From contig NZ_JAIOUV010000005.1 of assembly GCF_019931145.1 (NCBI RefSeq), forward strand, positions 248,001-312,000: DNA of 64,000 nucleotides. The letters run 5' to 3'. This document shows positions 28,366-39,721 of the stretch, one piece after another. The translations under genes were made by a program, and so were the position numbers. The notes below the pieces were generated by a model. It was not told where the DNA came from, made no database searches, and worked only from the letters and a program-made list of their open reading frames with translations. The stretch's first letter is position 1, and each line of letters starts with the position of its first letter. The DNA comes from Marinicella meishanensis (GTDB lineage: Bacteria > Pseudomonadota > Gammaproteobacteria > Xanthomonadales > Marinicellaceae).

Positions 28366-29463
28366 CTAAAGCTGCACACCCAACTTTTTCACCAGGTCCA
28401 CAATTTTATCATGCAATTCTTGTGGCGTGGCTGCCAACAGGGTTGAATGGCCTATTTTTCGACCCGGACGGGGTTCCTTGCCGTACACATGCCAAAACAG
28501 GTCTTGTTCCGTGATTGACAAGATGTTATCCGGAAAAGCACCAATCCAGTTCAACATCGCCGCCATGCCTTTCATCTGGGTCGAGCCCAAAGGCAAATTC
28601 AAACCCGCGCGCAGGTGATTTTCAAACTGTGAGGTGGCGGCCCCTTCGATGGTCCAATGGCCTGAGTTGTGTACCCGAGGGGCCATCTCATTGACATACA
28701 CCCCGGTCTCGGTCTGAAAGAATTCGATGACCAATACCCCGACATAATTCAAGGCCACGGCCAATTGTTTGGCGTATTCCGCCGTGATTTCATCCAATTC
28801 AGAATGCTTAGCCGGCACAATCGTGGTGGTGAGGATCCCTTCCTTGTGTTTGTTTTCACACAAGGGCCAATGGGTGATCTCACCCAAGCCATTTCTGGCC
28901 ACCATCACCGACACTTCGCGATTGAATGGAACCCGTTGCTCCAAAATCAAATCTTGTTGCAGCAATGACTCGGGGATTTGGTTGATGTCCGCGGCTTGAG
29001 TAATGCGGTATTGCCCTTTGCCGTCGTAACCCATTCTGCGGGTTTTGAGGATCGCATCGTGCTTGAATTTTTTGGCCGCAAATTTGAGCTCAGATAAGCT
29101 GTTGATGGTGGCGAATTCAGTGGTCGGGATGCCGCAAGTGTGGCAAAATTCCTTTTCCAACAAGCGGTCCTGAGCGATTTCCAACACTTCAGGACTGGGA
29201 AACACCGGCTTTTTCTTTTGCACATAGCGCAAGGTATCCACCGGCACGTTTTCAAAATCAATGGTCACAATATCGACTTTTTGACAAAACTCTTCCAGCG
29301 CCAATTCATTGTGGTATTCAGCCGCCATCAACTCGCCCACCTGACCGGCACAGGAGTCTGCTGCGGGATCAAAAAACACAAATTCAAAACCCAGCGGATA
29401 ACCCGCCAATGCCATCATGCGGGCCAATTGTCCGCCTCCGAGTATGCCAATTCTTGGGTTCAT
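28366..29463 (-). CDS. purK: N5-carboxyaminoimidazole ribonucleotide synthase
   Basis: The 365-residue ATP-grasp enzyme makes N5-CAIR from AIR, bicarbonate and ATP in purine synthesis. Signatures are [19 protein letters not shown] at the N-terminus, [12 protein letters not shown] in the ATP-grasp region and [18 protein letters not shown] with the metal/ATP ligands. The start overlaps the purE stop by four bases (ATGA), so the two are coupled. PurE and PurK act in sequence. Confidence 0.96.
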   Translation of the reverse strand: MNPRIGILGGGQLARMMALAGYPLGFEFVFFDPAADSCAGQVGELMAAEYHNELALEEFCQKVDIVTIDFENVPVDTLRYVQKKKPVFPSPEVLEIAQDRLLEKEFCHTCGIPTTEFATINSLSELKFAAKKFKHDAILKTRRMGYDGKGQYRITQAADINQIPESLLQQDLILEQRVPFNREVSVMVARNGLGEITHWPLCENKHKEGILTTTIVPAKHSELDEITAEYAKQLAVALNYVGVLVIEFFQTETGVYVNEMAPRVHNSGHWTIEGAATSQFENHLRAGLNLPLGSTQMKGMAAMLNWIGAFPDNILSITEQDLFWHVYGKEPRPGRKIGHSTLLAATPQELHDKIVDLVKKLGVQL

Positions 29464-29966
29464 TGTGGTTGCGCAGGATTGGGGTTTTGCAACACCCGTT
29501 CGGTTTGTTGCTGGCGGTATGCGGCCAGCTGCTGAGCCACGTCTTCATTGTGCAGCGCCAGTATGGAAGCGGCTGACAAAGCCGCATTCTTGGCCCCGGC
29601 TTCGCCAATACTCATGGTCATGACCGGCACGCCTGCTGGCATTTGGACGATGGACAACAAGGAGTCGACTCCATTGAGCACCCTGGATTGAATGGGCACA
29701 CCCAGCACAGGTAAGGCGGTTTTTGCGGCCACCATCCCCGGCAAATGCGCGGCACCGCCGGCGGCGGCGATGATCAATTGGATGCCACGGGATTGGGCTG
29801 TTGCAGCGTATTGAAACATTTTATCTGGCGTGCGATGAGCCGACACCACTTCCGTTTCAAAGGGAATCTGCAGTTGCTTCAGTAACTCTGCACAATGGCT
29901 CATGGTTGCCCAATCAGACTGTGAACCCATGATGACAGCCACAGATGGCTTGTTCGTTGTTGTCAT
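29460..29966 (-). CDS. purE: N5-carboxyaminoimidazole ribonucleotide mutase
   Basis: The 168-residue class I PurE converts N5-CAIR to CAIR. It shows [23 protein letters not shown] with the catalytic histidine, [12 protein letters not shown] and [11 protein letters not shown]. The presence of purK directly after it confirms class I. The C-terminus is rich in Gln and Pro. It lies 39 bases downstream of nuoN without a visible terminator, so read-through from the nuo operon is possible. Confidence 0.97.
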   Translation of the reverse strand: MTTTNKPSVAVIMGSQSDWATMSHCAELLKQLQIPFETEVVSAHRTPDKMFQYAATAQSRGIQLIIAAAGGAAHLPGMVAAKTALPVLGVPIQSRVLNGVDSLLSIVQMPAGVPVMTMSIGEAGAKNAALSAASILALHNEDVAQQLAAYRQQQTERVLQNPNPAQPQ

Positions 29967-30005
29967 GACGCAATGATCACCAAGCTAAAGGGGCTAATTT
30001 TAACG

Positions 30006-31451
30006 TTAAAGTGACTGAGTTACAAAGATGCAGTTTTCAAACAACACCGGCAACACCACCAACAAGCCCAATTGCGCCAGCGCATTGATGCTCAGAATGG
30101 TTTTCACATCAAAACTGGCATCGATCGATTGATCGGTTTCTGGTTCCTCAAAATACATCACTTTGATGATTTTCAGGTAATAAAACGCCCCGATGACCGA
30201 AAACAGCACCGCCACCACGGCCAACAACACGAAGCCTTGGTCAACCACAGCCTTGAGCACGTACAGTTTGGAGAAGAAGCCAATCAACGGCGGAAATCCG
30301 GCCATGGACGCGACCAACAACAACATCAAAAAGGCGTACCACGAATTGCGTTGGTTGAGGCCCTTGAAATCGACGATCTGATCCGCTTCAAAACCTTTGT
30401 TTGAGAGCAGCACAATCATGCCAAATCCGCCGACTGCCATGATGGTATAAACAATGATGTAAAACATGGAAGCCGCGATGCCTTCGGCACCACCGACCAA
30501 GCCCAACAGCATGAAGCCGATGTGCGAGATGGTTGAGTAAGCAAACAGGCGTTTCAAATTGGTCTGTTGCAGGGCAAACAAATTACCAATCACAATGGAG
30601 GCGATGGCCAACACCGCCAGCATGGATTGCCAGTGCTCCATCAACACATCCAGGCTTTGCCCCAAGATGCGCACAGCCAAGGCAAACGCAGCGATTTTGG
30701 GCGCCGATGCAATGAACAATGTGGTCGCCGTAGGTGCCCCCTCATACACATCAGGAACCCACATGTGGAAGGGTGCAGCACCCAGTTTGAAGCCGATGCC
30801 AACAATCACAAAAATCAGTCCCAAAATCAGGAACATGTCGTTGTTTTGTCCGGCTATGGCCTGGGACACTTCATTCAATTGCAAGGTGCCGACGGCCCCA
30901 TAAATCAAGGACATGCCATACAGCAGCATGCCGGAAGCCAAGGCCCCCAGAATAAAGTACTTCATGGCCGCTTCATTGCTGTTGATGTCCTTGCGGTTGT
31001 ACGCCACCAGCGCATATGAACTCAACGCCAGCAACTCCAGGCCGAGGTACAGGGCGATGAAATTGTGTCCTGAAATCATCACCATGATGCCCAAGGTACC
31101 AAACAACAGTAAGGCAAAGTATTCACCTTGGACATTGTCTCTTTGGCGCAGGTATTGTTTGGTGTAGAAAAACACCGCGATCATCAATAAGTACACCACC
31201 ACTTTCAACAAATCCCCGAAACCATCGCGAATGAAGGTGCCATTAAACAGCAGTTCTCTGCCGAAGTTGGCCCCTGCCACGTGATCTTTGACCGTTAATA
31301 TGGCCGCAAACACCATGGTGATGACCGACAGGAAGATGATGAAACCACCTTTGTTTTTCTCGGTGAACAAGCCGGTGATCAACACCACACAGCCCATGCT
31401 GAGAACCAGGATTTCCGGCAACGCCGGGATCAATTCAGACCAACCAAACAT
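30006..31451 (-). CDS. nuoN: NADH-quinone oxidoreductase subunit N
   Basis: The 481-residue membrane subunit is one of three antiporter-like proton channels of complex I. It has about 14 hydrophobic helices, with FIALYLGLELLALSSYALVA and the discontinuous-helix region FKLGAAPFHMWVPDVYEGAP typical of NuoN. It is the last gene of the nuo operon and starts directly at the nuoM stop. Confidence 0.96.
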   Translation of the reverse strand: MFGWSELIPALPEILVLSMGCVVLITGLFTEKNKGGFIIFLSVITMVFAAILTVKDHVAGANFGRELLFNGTFIRDGFGDLLKVVVYLLMIAVFFYTKQYLRQRDNVQGEYFALLLFGTLGIMVMISGHNFIALYLGLELLALSSYALVAYNRKDINSNEAAMKYFILGALASGMLLYGMSLIYGAVGTLQLNEVSQAIAGQNNDMFLILGLIFVIVGIGFKLGAAPFHMWVPDVYEGAPTATTLFIASAPKIAAFALAVRILGQSLDVLMEHWQSMLAVLAIASIVIGNLFALQQTNLKRLFAYSTISHIGFMLLGLVGGAEGIAASMFYIIVYTIMAVGGFGMIVLLSNKGFEADQIVDFKGLNQRNSWYAFLMLLLVASMAGFPPLIGFFSKLYVLKAVVDQGFVLLAVVAVLFSVIGAFYYLKIIKVMYFEEPETDQSIDASFDVKTILSINALAQLGLLVVLPVLFENCIFVTQSL

Positions 31452-32957
31452 TTATATCACCTTACTGACAGATACGTATTCAATGACTTGTCGAACCGAA
31501 GCACTCATCACTTCAATCAACGGCTCAGGCCACACACCCAACAACAACACCATGATGGCCAACACCGCCAAAATGAAGAATTCTCTGGCATTCATGTCTT
31601 TGAGCGAGGCCACCGAATCATTGGTGATGTCACCAAAAATCACCCGCTTGACCATCCACAGGGAGTACGCCGCGCCGACAATCAAGGTCATGGCAGCGAG
31701 GAATGCAATCCAGAAGTTGGCTTGGAAACTGGCCAGGATCACCATGAACTCGCCGACAAACCCAGAGGTGCCAGGCAGGCCTGAGTTGGCCATGGCAAAA
31801 AACACGAAAAAAGCGCCAAACCAAGGCATGGTGTTGATCACCCCACCGTAATCCTTGATCATGCGCGAGTGCAGGCGGTCATACAGCACCCCCACACAGA
31901 GGAACATGGCCGCCGAAATGAAGCCATGGGAAATCATTTGCACCATGGCACCTTCTACCGCCATTTGGCTGTTGCCGCCATTCTTGATCAACATGAACAC
32001 CAGGAACAAGCCCAGGGTGACAAAGCCCATGTGTGAGATGGATGAATAGGCAATCAATTTCTTCATGTCTTTTTGCACCATCGCCACCAAACCGATGTAG
32101 ACCACGGCGATCAAAGACAAGGTGATCAGCAGCCAGGTGAATTCAGAACTGGCGTCCGGGGTGATCGGCAAGGAAAACCGCAGGAAACCGTAACCACCGA
32201 TTTTCAACATGATGGCAGCCAGCACCACCGAGCCGCCGGTGGGCGCCTCAACGTGGGCATCGGGCAACCAGGTGTGCACCGGGAACATGGGAATCTTCAC
32301 CGCAAAAGCAGCCAAAAAGGCAAAGAACAAATAACTTTGTTCGCTCATGCTCAGGGGATGCAACGCCAAATCGGTCAAATTCCAACTGCCGGCTTGCATG
32401 TACAGATAGATCAAACCGATCAGCATGAACACCGAACCCAAAAAGGTGTACAAGAAGAATTTGATGGTGGCATACACCCGGTTGGGGCCACCCCAGATGC
32501 CGATGATCACGAACATGGGGATCAGCATCGCTTCAAAGAAGATGTAAAACAGCAAGGCGTCTTGGGCGGTGAACACGCCAATCATCATGCCCTCCATGAT
32601 CAAGAACGCCGCCATGTATTGATGGACATTGACTTTGATGACCCGCCAGGCCGACAACACAATCAACACCGTGATGAAGGTGGTCAAGATCACCAACGGC
32701 AAGGCGATGCCATCAATGCCCAGGTGATAGAAAATGTTGAAGGCATCCACCCACACCACTTTCTCTTCAAATTGCAAATTGGCGGTGGTCACATCGAACT
32801 GGGCCCACAGTGGCAAGCTCAACAACAACGTCACCACAGTGACCAGCAGCGCCACCAGTTTAACCATCCCCGCGCGGCCCGGACCCATTGGCAACAAGGC
32901 CAATCCGCCCAAGATAGGCAGCCAAATCAGAACACTTAATATTGAGCCTTCAAACAT
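31452..32957 (-). CDS. nuoM: NADH-quinone oxidoreductase subunit M
   Basis: The 501-residue membrane subunit is an antiporter-like channel of complex I. FFEAMLIPMFVIIGIWGG and KIPMFPVHTWLPDAHVEAPT are NuoM hallmarks. ATG 32957 (MFEGSILSVLIWLPI) is the start: it follows the nuoL stop by 10 bases, and the longer frame from 33113 would overlap nuoL and add 52 residues foreign to the family. Confidence 0.96.
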   Translation of the reverse strand: MFEGSILSVLIWLPILGGLALLPMGPGRAGMVKLVALLVTVVTLLLSLPLWAQFDVTTANLQFEEKVVWVDAFNIFYHLGIDGIALPLVILTTFITVLIVLSAWRVIKVNVHQYMAAFLIMEGMMIGVFTAQDALLFYIFFEAMLIPMFVIIGIWGGPNRVYATIKFFLYTFLGSVFMLIGLIYLYMQAGSWNLTDLALHPLSMSEQSYLFFAFLAAFAVKIPMFPVHTWLPDAHVEAPTGGSVVLAAIMLKIGGYGFLRFSLPITPDASSEFTWLLITLSLIAVVYIGLVAMVQKDMKKLIAYSSISHMGFVTLGLFLVFMLIKNGGNSQMAVEGAMVQMISHGFISAAMFLCVGVLYDRLHSRMIKDYGGVINTMPWFGAFFVFFAMANSGLPGTSGFVGEFMVILASFQANFWIAFLAAMTLIVGAAYSLWMVKRVIFGDITNDSVASLKDMNAREFFILAVLAIMVLLLGVWPEPLIEVMSASVRQVIEYVSVSKVI

Positions 32958-32967
32958 AACAATCTGC

Positions 32968-34926
32968 CTACTTAAACACGTAAAAACCGATGAACACGAT
33001 GACACTGACCACCATGACCAAGGCATAGTGGAACACATAACCGGACTGTAACGAGCGGATGAAACGAGAAATGGCGTTGACCACTTTGGCGCTGCCATTG
33101 ACGATCCAACCATCGATCAATTTCGAATCTGACCATTTCCACAAAGCTTGTCCCAATTTGACGCTGCCACCAGCAAACACTTTTTGATTGAAGGCGTCAA
33201 AGCCATATTTGTTGTCCAAGATGCGGTGAATTGGGGCCAGTTGTTTCTTGATTTGGGTGGCCAGCGCTGGCTTTTTCAGATATATGTAGGTGGCCAAGCC
33301 GAAGCCTGCCAGCATCAAATAGAACGGTAAAGTGATGAAGCCATGCAAGGCAAATGCCCCAGAGCCGGTAAAATCGTTGCTCATTTCGGCCATCACATCA
33401 TTCAAGCGATTGACCTGGATGGCGTCAGACATGAAGCCACCGAACAACAAGGGCTCAATGGTCATCCAACCAATCACCACCGAAGGAATGGCCAGCAGAA
33501 TCAAAGGCAAGGTCACCACCCAGGGTGATTCATGCAAATGATCGCGGGTGTGCACATCCATCCGTTCTTTGCCGTGGAAGGTCAAGTACAACAGTCGGAA
33601 GCTGTACAAAGCGGTGACAAAAACGCCCAACAGCACCGCCAGATAAGCCACCCCAGAACCCCAACGGTCTGACAGGCCAGTGGCGACGATGATGGCATCT
33701 TTGGAAAAGTAGCCGGACAGACCGGGGAAGCCGGTCAAGGCCAGGGTCCCAATCCAGGCCGTGATGAACGTGATGGGCATGTATTTTTTCAAACCACCCA
33801 TTTCTTGCATGTCTTGTTTGTGGTGCATGGCAATGATCACCGAACCGGCACCCAAGAACAACAAGGCCTTGAAAAAGGCATGGGTCATCAAGTGGAAAAT
33901 GGCGGCGGAATAAGCCGACACACCCAAGGCCACAGTCATGTAACCCAGCTGTGACAAGGTGGAATAGGCAATGACCCGTTTGATGTCATTTTGCACGATG
34001 CCAATCAAGCCCATGAAAAAGGCCGTGAAGGCACCGACCAGCATGACAAAACTCAAGGCCGCATCGGACATCTCAAACAAGGGTGACATGCGGGTCACCA
34101 TGAAAATACCAGCGGTCACCATGGTGGCGGCGTGGATCAAGGCAGAGATGGGTGTGGGGCCTTCCATGGAATCCGGCAACCACACGTGTAATGGGGCCTG
34201 TGCTGACTTGCCCATGGCGCCGATGAACAAGGCAACACAAATGAACGTCATCAATGACCACTGTGAATCACCAAAAATGCTGATGGTCTCATTGGCCATT
34301 TGCGGTGCCATGTTGAACACTTCCACATAATCCAAGGTGCCAAAAGACATCAACACCGCTGCGATGCCGATCAAAAACCCAAAATCACCAACCCGGTTCA
34401 CCAAAAAGGCTTTCATGTTGGCAAAAATGGCGGTTTCTTTTTTGTACCAAAAGCCAATCAGCAGGTACGACACCAATCCCACGGCTTCCCAACCAAAAAA
34501 CAGTTGCAGGAAGTTGTTCGACATCACCAACATCAACATGGCAAAGGTGAACAAGGAGATGTAACTGAAAAAGCGTTGATAGCCCGGATCATCACTCATG
34601 TAGCCAATGGTGTAAATGTGCACCATCAGTGACACAAAGGTCACCACCGCCATCATGATCGCCGTCAAGGAGTCGACCATGAATCCCACGTGCATGGACA
34701 AATCACCGGTCACCATCCAGGTGTAGAGGTTTTCATTGAATGGGCTGGCTTCGCCGTTGATGAATTGCAACAACACCTTGATCGACAGCACACAAGACAG
34801 ACCCACCGCCCCGATGGTGATCGTGTGGGATCCCACTCGACCAATTTTTCGCCCAAACAAGCCGGCCACTGCAGCGGCCACCAAGGGCGCAAAAGCGATG
34901 AGCATCAATGTCGTTTTCATTTCCAT
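32968..34926 (-). CDS. nuoL: NADH-quinone oxidoreductase subunit L
   Basis: The 652-residue subunit is the distal antiporter-like channel of complex I, with the long lateral helix expected in the last 150 residues. FGWEAVGLVSYLLIGFW and KSAQAPLHVWLPDSMEGPTP are diagnostic. It is preceded by nuoK after 3 bases. An AGGG six bases upstream supports ATG 34926. Confidence 0.97.
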   Translation of the reverse strand: MEMKTTLMLIAFAPLVAAAVAGLFGRKIGRVGSHTITIGAVGLSCVLSIKVLLQFINGEASPFNENLYTWMVTGDLSMHVGFMVDSLTAIMMAVVTFVSLMVHIYTIGYMSDDPGYQRFFSYISLFTFAMLMLVMSNNFLQLFFGWEAVGLVSYLLIGFWYKKETAIFANMKAFLVNRVGDFGFLIGIAAVLMSFGTLDYVEVFNMAPQMANETISIFGDSQWSLMTFICVALFIGAMGKSAQAPLHVWLPDSMEGPTPISALIHAATMVTAGIFMVTRMSPLFEMSDAALSFVMLVGAFTAFFMGLIGIVQNDIKRVIAYSTLSQLGYMTVALGVSAYSAAIFHLMTHAFFKALLFLGAGSVIIAMHHKQDMQEMGGLKKYMPITFITAWIGTLALTGFPGLSGYFSKDAIIVATGLSDRWGSGVAYLAVLLGVFVTALYSFRLLYLTFHGKERMDVHTRDHLHESPWVVTLPLILLAIPSVVIGWMTIEPLLFGGFMSDAIQVNRLNDVMAEMSNDFTGSGAFALHGFITLPFYLMLAGFGLATYIYLKKPALATQIKKQLAPIHRILDNKYGFDAFNQKVFAGGSVKLGQALWKWSDSKLIDGWIVNGSAKVVNAISRFIRSLQSGYVFHYALVMVVSVIVFIGFYVFK

Positions 34927-34929
34927 GGC

Positions 34930-35232
34930 CTACCCTTCTAATTCGTTGATTTCTTTGGTTTCGAGTGTTTTCTTGTTGCGGAATAACACCACCAAAATGG
35001 CCAGACCAATGGCCGCTTCGGCCGCCGCCACGGTCAAGATAAAGAACACAAACACCTGGCCTTCCACATTGTCCAGGTATTTGGAAAAGGCGATCAGGTT
35101 GGTGTTGACGGCCAACAACATCAATTCAATCGACATCAGCACCACCAACACATTGCGTCGATTGACGAAAATACCGGCCATGCTGATGACAAACAAGATG
35201 GCAGAGACGATCAGGTAATGTTGTAGACTCAT
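34930..35232 (-). CDS. nuoK: NADH-quinone oxidoreductase subunit K
   Basis: The 100-residue subunit has three membrane helices. The middle region [19 protein letters not shown] holds the conserved membrane glutamates used in proton transfer. It overlaps the nuoJ end by four bases. Confidence 0.96.
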   Translation of the reverse strand: MSLQHYLIVSAILFVISMAGIFVNRRNVLVVLMSIELMLLAVNTNLIAFSKYLDNVEGQVFVFFILTVAAAEAAIGLAILVVLFRNKKTLETKEINELEG

Positions 35233-35873
35233 GACTCTTCTCCTGAGTGACGCTTCTCCGGTTTTTCGGCTTTCATGGATACCACACGGATGCGTTCGGC
35301 CGGATTGATGTTGATTTGTTTGGCCGCATCCATTTGTTTGTTGCCCTGGCGTTTGCGCATGGTCAACATGATGGCAGCCACGATGGCCACCAACAGGATC
35401 ACCGCGGCAATCTCAAACGGATAGACATAGGTGGTGAACAATGCCATGCCCACCTCTGATACGTTGCTGTAGCCTTGTTCTTGCCTGATCAATTCATTGG
35501 TTGGCAGCTGGCCGCTCAATTTGTAGGCAAACAACACCATCAACTCAACCAACATGGCAGCCGCAATCAACAAAGCCGCCTTGGTGTATGACTGTTTCAG
35601 TTGTGATGCCTTGGCTTGCTTGACATCCAGCATCATCACCACGAATAAAAACAGCACCATCACCGCACCGACATAGACCAACACCAGGGTGATGGCCAAA
35701 AACTCGGCTTCAATCAACAACCACAACACCGCGGTGTTGAAAAAGCACAAAACCAAAAACAAGGCCGAATAAATGGTGTTCTTCACCGTGACCACGGCCA
35801 TGGCCGAGCCCACTGTGAAAGTGGCAAACAGATAAAAAATGAATTGTTGGAACAGCTCAGGAGAAATGATCAT
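35229..35873 (-). CDS. nuoJ: NADH-quinone oxidoreductase subunit J
   Basis: The 214-residue membrane subunit of complex I has five predicted helices and includes [20 protein letters not shown] followed by [17 protein letters not shown]. The C-terminal 40 residues are charged and extend past the last helix. It overlaps nuoI and nuoK by four bases each. Confidence 0.95.
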   Translation of the reverse strand: MIISPELFQQFIFYLFATFTVGSAMAVVTVKNTIYSALFLVLCFFNTAVLWLLIEAEFLAITLVLVYVGAVMVLFLFVVMMLDVKQAKASQLKQSYTKAALLIAAAMLVELMVLFAYKLSGQLPTNELIRQEQGYSNVSEVGMALFTTYVYPFEIAAVILLVAIVAAIMLTMRKRQGNKQMDAAKQININPAERIRVVSMKAEKPEKRHSGEES

Positions 35874-36358
35874 CGGTATTTGGCATCCATATGTTTGGTT
35901 TTGGCAATGTGCTCTTCGTACATGTCGCCCACGGCCAACAATTGCTCTTTGGTCATGACATTTTTGCCCATCGACTCGAAGTGGTATTCATGGATATCGG
36001 TTTCCACGATGGAATCAACGGGACAGGATTCTTCACAGAACCCACAATAAATGCACTTGAACAAATCGATTTCATACTTGGTAGTGCGTCGCGAGCCATC
36101 TTCCCGCACGTCCGAATCGATGGTGATGGCCGCAGCGGGACAGACCGCTTCGCACAGTTTGCAAGCGATGCAACGCTCTTCCCCATTGGGGTATCGTCGC
36201 AAGGCATGCAGGCCCCTGAAGCGTGGCGATTTGGGGGTTTTTTCCTCAGGGTATCTGACGGTGAATTTTCTTTTGAAGAAATATTTTTGAGTCAGCATCA
36301 AGCCCTTGCGAATCTCATTCAGGGTTAAGCTTTTGAGGTATTTAACAAATTTAGTCAT
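35870..36358 (-). CDS. nuoI: NADH-quinone oxidoreductase subunit I (2 x 4Fe-4S)
   Basis: The 162-residue peripheral subunit carries two 4Fe-4S clusters, N6a and N6b. The motifs are [19 protein letters not shown] and [18 protein letters not shown]. It passes electrons towards NuoB and quinone. It lies 19 bases after nuoH. Confidence 0.97.
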   Translation of the reverse strand: MTKFVKYLKSLTLNEIRKGLMLTQKYFFKRKFTVRYPEEKTPKSPRFRGLHALRRYPNGEERCIACKLCEAVCPAAAITIDSDVREDGSRRTTKYEIDLFKCIYCGFCEESCPVDSIVETDIHEYHFESMGKNVMTKEQLLAVGDMYEEHIAKTKHMDAKYR

Positions 36359-36377
36359 GACTCATCTCGAAATGGGT

Positions 36378-37391
36378 TCAATTCCACCAGGGGCCCACAT
36401 GGTAGACCTTCATCACCGCCACCACCATGATCCACACGATGGTGATGGGGATGAACACTTTCCAGCCCAAGCGCATGATTTGATCGTATCGGTACCTGGG
36501 TAGAGAAGCGCGCAACCAAAAGTAGGCGTACAAGAAAAATGAAGTTTTGGCCAAGAACCAGAAAATACTGGGCTGGGCCAGCCAACTGTCACCGGTGAAC
36601 GGTGAATACCAGCCACCCAAGAACATCAAGGCGGTCAAGGCCGAAATAATAATCATGTTGGCATACTCACCCAGGAAAAACAGCGCGAAAGCCGCCCCTG
36701 AGTATTCCACATGAAAACCGGCCACAATTTCAGATTCGCCTTCAGCCACATCAAAAGGCGCCCGGTTGGTTTCGGCCACCCCGGAAATGTAGTAAATCAT
36801 GAACAATGGCAACAAGGGCCAGATATACCAATGCACGATGCCGCCTTCCTGGGCCCGCACAATGTCTGACAGGTTCAAAGTCCCGGCCGCCACCAACACG
36901 CCCACCAGGGCAAAGCCCATGGCAATCTCATACGACACGATTTGGGCCGCTGAGCGCAAGGCCCCCAACAGAGCGTATTTGGAGTTGGATGCCCAACCGG
37001 CAATGATCACCCCATACACCCCCAATGAAGTCATGGCCAACACATACACCAAACCGGCGTTGATGTCAGCCAGCACCATGCCTTCGGCAAAAGGCACCAC
37101 GGCCCAGGCGGCAAAGGCGGTGGCCAAGGTGATGATCGGCGCGATCAGAAACAAAAACTTGTTGGCATTCTGTGGAAAAATGATTTCTTTGGTCAACAAC
37201 TTAAGCACGTCGGCAAAAGGTTGTAACAAGCCGCGCGGTCCCACACGGTTGGGACCCATCCTGACATGCATGAAAGCAATGACTTTGCGTTCAAAGTAAG
37301 TCAAGTAAGCCACCGTCAAAATCACCCCCAGCACAATCATCAGGATGTAGATCAGGTTGTCGAGAATCAAGAATTCCAGCAGTTCTCTCAT
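36378..37391 (-). CDS. nuoH: NADH-quinone oxidoreductase subunit H
   Basis: The 337-residue membrane subunit forms the quinone chamber with NuoB and NuoD. The conserved stretches are [51 protein letters not shown] and [19 protein letters not shown], the last including the acidic loop. Start overlaps the nuoG end by four bases. Confidence 0.97.
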   Translation of the reverse strand: MRELLEFLILDNLIYILMIVLGVILTVAYLTYFERKVIAFMHVRMGPNRVGPRGLLQPFADVLKLLTKEIIFPQNANKFLFLIAPIITLATAFAAWAVVPFAEGMVLADINAGLVYVLAMTSLGVYGVIIAGWASNSKYALLGALRSAAQIVSYEIAMGFALVGVLVAAGTLNLSDIVRAQEGGIVHWYIWPLLPLFMIYYISGVAETNRAPFDVAEGESEIVAGFHVEYSGAAFALFFLGEYANMIIISALTALMFLGGWYSPFTGDSWLAQPSIFWFLAKTSFFLYAYFWLRASLPRYRYDQIMRLGWKVFIPITIVWIMVVAVMKVYHVGPWWN

Positions 37392-39721
37392 GATTGCACT
37401 CCAATGATGGCGACATTCAATTCGGTGGCATTCAACATGGCCGTCGAGTGACGACCCAAATTCACCACAGCAGAACCCTCAGGCACCTCATCGGTCACTG
37501 CCAAGGTCAACTCGGCATAACGACCATTTTGTTCCACGGAGACCAAATCGCCGGCGGCAAAGCCGATCGACAACAAATCTTTGGGGTTCACATAGACCGC
37601 ATCGGACGTGGCCAAGGGGCTGTCTTGTAACGGTTGTGAGCGGCGACACAATGGATCACCGTCGTAAATGCCTTGACGGGCAAACAGGGCCAAGCCTTTG
37701 ACCACCAGTTCATGCACTTCACAGTCTTGCTTGATCACGGGTTGGTGACCTTGAAACTTTTCAGTGATGGCCATCACCTCATTGATGTCTTGGTAATCAA
37801 AATGGTCCAGCTCCAACAGATTGCCCAAGACCCTGAGCACCCGCCAACCGGGTTTGGTGTCGCCGGGCGACTTGTGCGCCACTGTTGAGGTTTGTCGGTG
37901 GCCGTAGTTATTGACCATCGAGCCGGTGCACTCAGGCAACAAGGCAATGGGCAAGATCAAATCGGCTCTGGACTTCATATTTACATCACAAAATGCATTA
38001 AAAACAACCGTGAAGTCACTGTTAGTTAAGGTGTTTTTGATGGCTGCTTGGTCGGCAAAGTCTGACAATTCCGCTTGGTATACCAGATTCAGTCGGTGCT
38101 CGTTTTGCTTGATGTCGCCGGTGGCATGCAGGCCAGCCAAATGCGCGCCTGAGGCATTGGCTCCGGCACTCAACTCATTGACCTGGCCACCGGTGGCTTG
38201 CGCCAACCAAGCAGTGATGGCTTTGATCATATTGGCTTGGGGGTGTGCCTGACTGATTTGTCCGACCACGAACAAGCCTTGCACCCCGTCTTTCAGCAGT
38301 TGCTTGGCCAAATGATTGATGTCTTCGTCGGTTTTTTGTGCTTTCACCCATTCACCCAAAGCCCCTTCCGGATAACGTTGTTTGATGTCAGCCACGCATT
38401 TGGCCAGTGAAGCCAACTGTTTGACCCAATTAACCTGGGTGCCGGTGAAATCATGCAACAAATCATAATTCTGATCAAAGGCTTGGGGACCGAACGATGA
38501 CACTTCGGCGCCAGCCAACCAGGCTTGCCTGATTTTGTGATTCAAAATGGGTTGTTCATGGCGAATGTAACCACCCACCAACACGATCTTTTGGGCTTGA
38601 TTGACCCGTTCCAGAGGCACATCCACGCGGGGCAATCGATCGGCGTCAGAAAAATCGGTGATGTTGATGCGGTGCTCATGTTGCTTGCTGCCCAATTGAT
38701 CAAACAGCTGTTTCAGCAAAAGGTATTCTTCGGTGGTGGCATAATTGGAGGTGTACAAGGCAATGTCATCGCCATCATACTTCTTGATTTGGTTGACCAA
38801 TTTGCCCAACGCTTCTTCCCAGCTGATCTCATGCCATTGGCCATTTTCTTTGACCATGGGTTGTGTGATCCGGTCTGCTTCATGGTTCAAACCATGGATG
38901 GCATAGCGATCCCGATCTGACAACCAAGCTTCATTCAAGGCATCATTGTCCTGGGGTACAGTGCGCAGGATGCGACCGTTGCGGGTGTGGTAATACAAGT
39001 TAGAGCCCACACCGTCGTGCATGGAAATCGCGGCTGTGGCCATCAATTCCCAAGCCCGGGCCTTGTACCTGAAGGGTTTGTTAGTCAAAGCCCCCACCGG
39101 ACACAAGTCAATGACATTGCCCGACATTTCAGAAGCCACGGCTTTGCCCACCGCGGTGCTGATGTTGGTGCGGTCGCCTCGACCAATCCCACCCAGTTCA
39201 TCGGTACCGGCGATCTCATTCAAAAAACGGACACAGCGGGTACACAAAATGCAGCGGGTCATGTCGGTGGCAATCAAAGAGCCCAAATTTTCGTCTTCGA
39301 CCACCCGTTTGGAATCCACATATCGCGACACATCTCGGCCATAGCCCATGGACACGTCTTGCAGCTCACACTCACCACCCTGGTCACAAATGGGGCAATC
39401 CAAGGGGTGGTTGATGAGCAGAAATTCCATCACATTGCGTTGCGCATCAATGGCCCGTTTGGACTGGGTATAGACCTTCATACCATCCATCACCGGGGTG
39501 GCACAAGCCGGCAACGGTTTGGGCGCTTTCTCGACATCCACCATGCACATCCGGCAATTGGCCGCAATGGATAATTTTTTGTGGTAACAGAACCGTGGAA
39601 TTTTGATCCCTTCCCGGTCAGCAGCGGCAATGATCATGCTGCCCTTTTCCACTTTGATTTCACGACCATCGATCTCAATGACAACGGTGTTGTCGCTCAC
39701 ATGATTGCTGGTGTCGGTCAT
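37388..39721 (-). CDS. nuoG: NADH-quinone oxidoreductase subunit G
   Basis: The 777-residue subunit carries the chain of Fe-S clusters. The N-terminal 2Fe-2S ferredoxin domain has [19 protein letters not shown]. The HxxxCxxCxxxxxC site is [15 protein letters not shown], and another 4Fe-4S site is [11 protein letters not shown] with DLCPVGAL. A molybdopterin-oxidoreductase-like domain without evident cofactor follows. The C-terminal third is variable. Start overlaps the nuoF end by four bases. Confidence 0.96.
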   Translation of the reverse strand: MTDTSNHVSDNTVVIEIDGREIKVEKGSMIIAAADREGIKIPRFCYHKKLSIAANCRMCMVDVEKAPKPLPACATPVMDGMKVYTQSKRAIDAQRNVMEFLLINHPLDCPICDQGGECELQDVSMGYGRDVSRYVDSKRVVEDENLGSLIATDMTRCILCTRCVRFLNEIAGTDELGGIGRGDRTNISTAVGKAVASEMSGNVIDLCPVGALTNKPFRYKARAWELMATAAISMHDGVGSNLYYHTRNGRILRTVPQDNDALNEAWLSDRDRYAIHGLNHEADRITQPMVKENGQWHEISWEEALGKLVNQIKKYDGDDIALYTSNYATTEEYLLLKQLFDQLGSKQHEHRINITDFSDADRLPRVDVPLERVNQAQKIVLVGGYIRHEQPILNHKIRQAWLAGAEVSSFGPQAFDQNYDLLHDFTGTQVNWVKQLASLAKCVADIKQRYPEGALGEWVKAQKTDEDINHLAKQLLKDGVQGLFVVGQISQAHPQANMIKAITAWLAQATGGQVNELSAGANASGAHLAGLHATGDIKQNEHRLNLVYQAELSDFADQAAIKNTLTNSDFTVVFNAFCDVNMKSRADLILPIALLPECTGSMVNNYGHRQTSTVAHKSPGDTKPGWRVLRVLGNLLELDHFDYQDINEVMAITEKFQGHQPVIKQDCEVHELVVKGLALFARQGIYDGDPLCRRSQPLQDSPLATSDAVYVNPKDLLSIGFAAGDLVSVEQNGRYAELTLAVTDEVPEGSAVVNLGRHSTAMLNATELNVAIIGVQS

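Noticed and set aside
32073-32939. 288-residue open frame on the plus strand
   Set aside because: It lies wholly antisense to nuoM; His/Gln-rich composition and lack of a recognisable domain mark it as a shadow of the membrane-protein codons.
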